Of a DNA stretch of 37,651 nt, positions 33,179 to 37,651 are shown piece after piece; position 1 is the stretch's first letter; every line of letters begins with the position of its first letter. The stretch is from Rhizobium sp. Q54 (GTDB lineage: Bacteria > Pseudomonadota > Alphaproteobacteria > SMXS01), in contig CAMDTB010000032.1 in assembly GCA_945907245.1 (NCBI GenBank), positions 1 to 37,651 on the forward strand. The letters run 5' to 3'. The position numbers were made by a program, and so were the translations under genes. The notes under the pieces are model-generated. The model was not told the origin of the DNA and searched no databases. It saw only the letters and a list, made by a program, of their open reading frames with translations.

Positions 33179-33892
33179 ATGTTTGTTCGTCCGGCGCTTC
33201 TGCACCGCCAGGTTCAGCACCTCGACCAGCACCGAGAACCCGATGGCGGCGTAGATGTAGCCACGCGGCAGGTGCGCGCCGAAGCCGTCGGCGATCAGCG
33301 CCATGCCGATCATCAGCAGGAAGCTGAGCGCCAGCATCTTGGTGGTCGGATGCTTCTGGATGAAGTCCGAGATCGGGCCGGCGGCGAACAGCATGACGCC
33401 GATGGAGATCACCACGGCGGCGATCATCACCTCGATGTGCTCGGCCATGCCGATGGCGGTCAGCACCGAATCCAGCGAGAATACCAGGTCGAGGGCCATG
33501 ATCTGGGCGATGATCAGCCCGAACGCCGACGCCGCGCCCATCTTCCGCTCTTCCACATGACCTTCGATGGAGTGGTGGATCTCGATCGTCGCCTTGACCA
33601 CGAGGAAGACACCGCCACCGATCAGGATGATGCCGCGCCACGAAAAGGTGTGTCCGGCGAGGTCGAACAGCGGCTTGGTGAGCTTGGTCAGCCAGACGAT
33701 GGCGAACAGCAGCAGCACGCGCATGATGAGCGCGCCGCCCAGGCCGAGAACCCGCGCCTTCGCCTGCTGCTCGACCGGCAGCCGCTGTACCAGGAGGGCG
33801 ATGAAGATGACGTTGTCGATACCGAGAACGATTTCCAGGATCGTGAGGGTCGCGAGCGATGCCCAGACGTCCGGATTGGTCAGCAGCTCCAT
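33161..33892 (-). CDS. TerC family integral membrane protein
   Basis: The 243-residue protein has about seven membrane helices and the two Asp-bearing family motifs, EIVLGIDNVIFIALL near the N-terminus and DLVFSLDSVLTAIGM in the second half. TerC proteins relate to tellurite resistance and, in characterised cases, to manganese export that metallates exoenzymes. No other ter gene is near. I chose ATG 33892, which has GAGG five bases upstream, over an in-frame GTG at 33898. It lies just downstream of acs on the same strand (about 20 bp). Confidence 0.9.
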   Translation of the reverse strand: MELLTNPDVWASLATLTILEIVLGIDNVIFIALLVQRLPVEQQAKARVLGLGGALIMRVLLLFAIVWLTKLTKPLFDLAGHTFSWRGIILIGGGVFLVVKATIEIHHSIEGHVEERKMGAASAFGLIIAQIMALDLVFSLDSVLTAIGMAEHIEVMIAAVVISIGVMLFAAGPISDFIQKHPTTKMLALSFLLMIGMALIADGFGAHLPRGYIYAAIGFSVLVEVLNLAVQKRRTNKHPPTGH

Positions 33893-33913
33893 ATGCACCT
33901 CATCTGATCGGTC

Positions 33914-35851
<1,938 letters not shown>

Positions 35852-35893
35852 GCTCATCTCCCTTTCCCGCCCGGCCGGATGATAGGTGGCTGT

Positions 35894-35921
35894 CCCACGC
35901 CCGCACAATAGCGCGCGTGGG
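35894..35921. promoter_or_regulatory. Inverted repeat in the acs upstream region
   Basis: CCCACGC (35894-35900) and GCGTGGG (35915-35921) are exact inverted copies about 40 bp upstream of the acs start. On the minus strand a TATGAT lies just upstream of them, a possible -10 of acs with no clear -35. The repeat could be an operator or an mRNA leader hairpin. Confidence 0.3.
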
Positions 35922-35952
35922 CCGATCATAAACAGGATAGGTTACCGCAAGC

Positions 35953-35989
35953 TTAACAAAATGCGCCGCCGCGCAAGACGTTACGGCGC
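35953..35989 (-). terminator. Candidate terminator after the LLM oxidoreductase gene
   Basis: Read on the minus strand, GCGCCG (35989-35984) and CGGCGC (35968-35963) form a stem with a 15-base loop, followed by ATTTTGTT. The hairpin begins ten bases after the oxidoreductase stop. It would separate this gene from acs downstream. The short stem and long loop keep confidence moderate. Confidence 0.4.
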
Positions 35990-35998
35990 CGCACCATG

Positions 35999-36850
35999 CT
36001 AGAGCAAGGCGGCGGCGGTTTCCTCGATGAACCGCCGTGCCCGGTCGACCAGCGGACCCTCGCCGGCGAGGGTCGGCACCAGGTTCAGGCGGTGCACGCC
36101 CAGATCCTCGTAACGCCTGAGCCGGTCGCGGTCGATCGGCCCGCGGGGCGTCACGGAAATCTCCAGCTCATCGAAACGGCCGGCCCGTCCGGCCTCGCGC
36201 GCCGCCCGCTTGAGACCCTCGATGGACTCGGCGACCGCGTCCTCCTTCTGGCCGTAGCCATACCAGCCGTCGCCGTGCCGGATGGCGCGCTGGTATCCGG
36301 CCGGCGACATGCCGCCGATGACGATGGGCGGATGGGGCTTCTGTGCCGGCAGCGGCTTTTGCTGGATGCGGTCGAACTTGGTGAAACTGCCGTCGAAGGC
36401 CGGCTTGTCCTGTGTCCACAGGGTGCGGATGACCTCGATATGCTCGTCGACCCGGGCGCCGCGTTCTTCGTAGGGCACGCCGATCGCCTCGAACTCGCGG
36501 GGAATGTAACCGACGCCGACGCCGAAGATGAGCCTGCCGCCCGACAGCACGTCGATGCTGGTGAGTTCCTTGGCCAGCACCACCGGATTGCGCTGCGCCA
36601 GCAGGATGATGCCGGAACCAAGCTTCAGCTTGCTGGTGACGCCGGCCGCGAACGACAGCGCCGCCACCGTGTCGATGAACGGGAACTCCGGTGGCACCGG
36701 CGACGGCGGCTCCTGGGGATCGATCACCACCACATGCTCGCCGGTCCAGGCGGACTCGAACCCGGCGTCCTCGGCGCACTTCAGCAGGTCGGCGATCGAC
36801 CGAGGCTCGGCCAGCGGCCCGGCGTTGAATCCTGTGTAACCGAGTTTCAT
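35999..36850 (-). CDS. LLM-class (luciferase-like) flavin/F420-dependent oxidoreductase
   Basis: This 283-residue TIM-barrel protein has the bacterial-luciferase fold features CAEDAGFESAWTGEHVVV, KLGSGIILLAQRNPVVLAKE, IDVLSGGRLIFGVGVGYIPREFEA and PPIVIGGMSPAG. This subgroup is often labelled F420-dependent, but FMN use is equally possible and no F420 biosynthesis gene is in view. The substrate is unknown. The ribosome-binding site GGAGG lies five bases before ATG 36850. It is encoded after the Rieske gene on the same strand. Confidence 0.87.
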   Translation of the reverse strand: MKLGYTGFNAGPLAEPRSIADLLKCAEDAGFESAWTGEHVVVIDPQEPPSPVPPEFPFIDTVAALSFAAGVTSKLKLGSGIILLAQRNPVVLAKELTSIDVLSGGRLIFGVGVGYIPREFEAIGVPYEERGARVDEHIEVIRTLWTQDKPAFDGSFTKFDRIQQKPLPAQKPHPPIVIGGMSPAGYQRAIRHGDGWYGYGQKEDAVAESIEGLKRAAREAGRAGRFDELEISVTPRGPIDRDRLRRYEDLGVHRLNLVPTLAGEGPLVDRARRFIEETAAALL

Positions 36851-36898
36851 GACATCCTCCGCGAAAGTCGCCTGTCACGTTGACCGAAGGCCATCGGC

Positions 36899-37279
36899 CT
36901 ACGCAACGAGTATCTCATCGCCCCGAACGGTGATCCGCACCGGCGTCAGGTATTCGCCCTTGCATGGCCCGTCGATGCACAGGCCGTCCTCGACCCGGAA
37001 GCGGGCGCCGTGATGGCCGCACTGGATGTGTTGTCCCTCGATGTCGAGGAAGTGGCCGCGCCGCCAGTCCAGCGGCAGCTTCAGGTGCGGGCACGCGTCC
37101 CGGTAGGCGTAGACCTTGTCGTCCCAGCGCTGGATGAAGATATCGTAGCGCAGCCTTCCGTCGCGGAACTGGAAGGACTTCGAGCCGCGCGGCGGCAGGT
37201 CGCCGAGACGGCACAGCACGGCACCGAACGGCGGCGCGCCGGGAACCTCGTCCAGGCTCTCGGCGCGCGGCGGCTTCAC
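36899..37279 (-). CDS. Rieske-type [2Fe-2S] ferredoxin-like protein
   Basis: This 126-residue protein is a single Rieske domain: Cys63-x-His65 in DACPHLKLP and Cys87-x2-His90 in QCGHHGARF bind the cluster, with a final CIDGPCKGEYLTPVRI. Such small Rieske proteins pass electrons to ring-hydroxylating oxygenases or act with unknown partners. It starts at GTG 37279, overlapping the EVE-gene TGA in GTGA, so the two are translationally coupled. There is no oxygenase in the window. Confidence 0.9.
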   Translation of the reverse strand: MKPPRAESLDEVPGAPPFGAVLCRLGDLPPRGSKSFQFRDGRLRYDIFIQRWDDKVYAYRDACPHLKLPLDWRRGHFLDIEGQHIQCGHHGARFRVEDGLCIDGPCKGEYLTPVRITVRGDEILVA

Positions 37280-37651
37280 GGCTTCAGGCCGCCCATGCCG
37301 CAGATGATCGCCCAGTGCTCGTCGGTGACCGGCACCACCGACAGCCGCGACTGGCGCACCAGCCCGAAATCCGCCATGCGTGGGTCGGCCTTGATGTCGG
37401 CGAGCGTGACCGCCTTCGGCACCGGCTTGACCGCCTTCAGGTCGACGGTGACGAAGCGGCCTGTCGGGTCGGTCGTGTCCGGATAGGCTTCCTTGACCAC
37501 CTCGACCACGCCGACGATCCGCTTCTCGTCGACAGAGTGGTAGAAGAACGCCTTGTCGCCCTTCTTCATGGCCTTCAGGTTGATCGCCGCCTGGTGGTTG
37601 CGCACGCCGGTCCACGAGGTGGTCTTGTCGCGCGCCTGGTCGTCCCACGAC
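37276..37651 (-). CDS. EVE domain-containing protein (5' end beyond window)
   Basis: The open frame reaches the right edge, so the N-terminus is missing. Visible residues start SWDDQARDKTTSWTGVRNHQ, then KKGDKAFFYHSVDEKRIVG, VVKEAYPDTTDPTGR and end ...VTDEHWAIICGMGGLKP, the typical EVE (PUA-like) fold of about 135-140 residues. An internal GTG at 37605 is not the true start because the conserved WTGVRN block extends upstream of it. EVE domains bind modified bases in DNA or RNA; stand-alone forms are common next to housekeeping genes in proteobacteria. Confidence 0.92.
   Translation of the reverse strand, partial: SWDDQARDKTTSWTGVRNHQAAINLKAMKKGDKAFFYHSVDEKRIVGVVEVVKEAYPDTTDPTGRFVTVDLKAVKPVPKAVTLADIKADPRMADFGLVRQSRLSVVPVTDEHWAIICGMGGLKP

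Overview
The window is a high-GC chromosomal segment packed with short-spaced genes, and its gene content points to an alphaproteobacterium. The indicators are a ~1,600-residue NAD-glutamate dehydrogenase, a CGPC-type CnoX in an operon with LON-domain, Trm112-like and DUF971 genes, an rpe / heparinase II-III-like / purH operon, and nearby rsmB, htpX and a DUF1674 (SDHAF4-like) gene. Nothing fixes the genus; a Rhodospirillales-like lineage is my best guess. No phage, plasmid, CRISPR or intact insertion sequence was seen.

Layout. 1-1.8 kb: end of an unknown gene, then a + strand operon of two tandem cupin paralogues and a glyoxalase. 1.8-3.1 kb: asd (aspartate-semialdehyde dehydrogenase), preceded by a very threonine-rich leader ORF and competing RNA hairpins, the last of which can cover the asd ribosome-binding site. 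3.1-5.2 kb: minus-strand operon cnoX-LON domain-Trm112-DUF971. 5.4 kb: tRNA-Gly(GCC). 5.6-8.3 kb: sulfotransferase, secreted TPR protein, DUF3297, dienelactone hydrolase. 8.3-9.5 kb: class III CoA-transferase. 9.6-15.2 kb: the most accessory-looking part, holding a GNAT, an RLAN-RimK ATP-grasp ligase and two asparagine-synthetase-like paralogues without a working glutaminase nucleophile. 15.2-16.9 kb: Kef-type antiporter. 17.1-21.85 kb: gdh, followed by a second, diverged copy of its own 3' end and an A/T-rich islet that encodes a small membrane protein missed by length cut-offs. 22.4-26.3 kb: rpe-heparinase-purH. 26.5-29.4 kb: a MacA/MacB-type export cassette. 29.4-33.9 kb: rsmB, exoD, htpX, the SDHAF4-like gene, MAPEG and terC. 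33.9-37.65 kb: acs, a luciferase-like oxidoreductase, a Rieske ferredoxin and a truncated EVE-domain gene.

How it fits together. Much is central metabolism and housekeeping: Asp-family amino acids, glutamate catabolism, purines, pentose phosphate, acetate activation, rRNA methylation and proteostasis. The candidates for something undescribed are the Thr-rich leader before asd, the RLAN-RimK/GNAT/double Asn-synthetase-like locus, and the gdh 3'-end duplication with its adjoining A/T-rich islet. Function calls rest on motifs and family recognition by eye; no database search was run.
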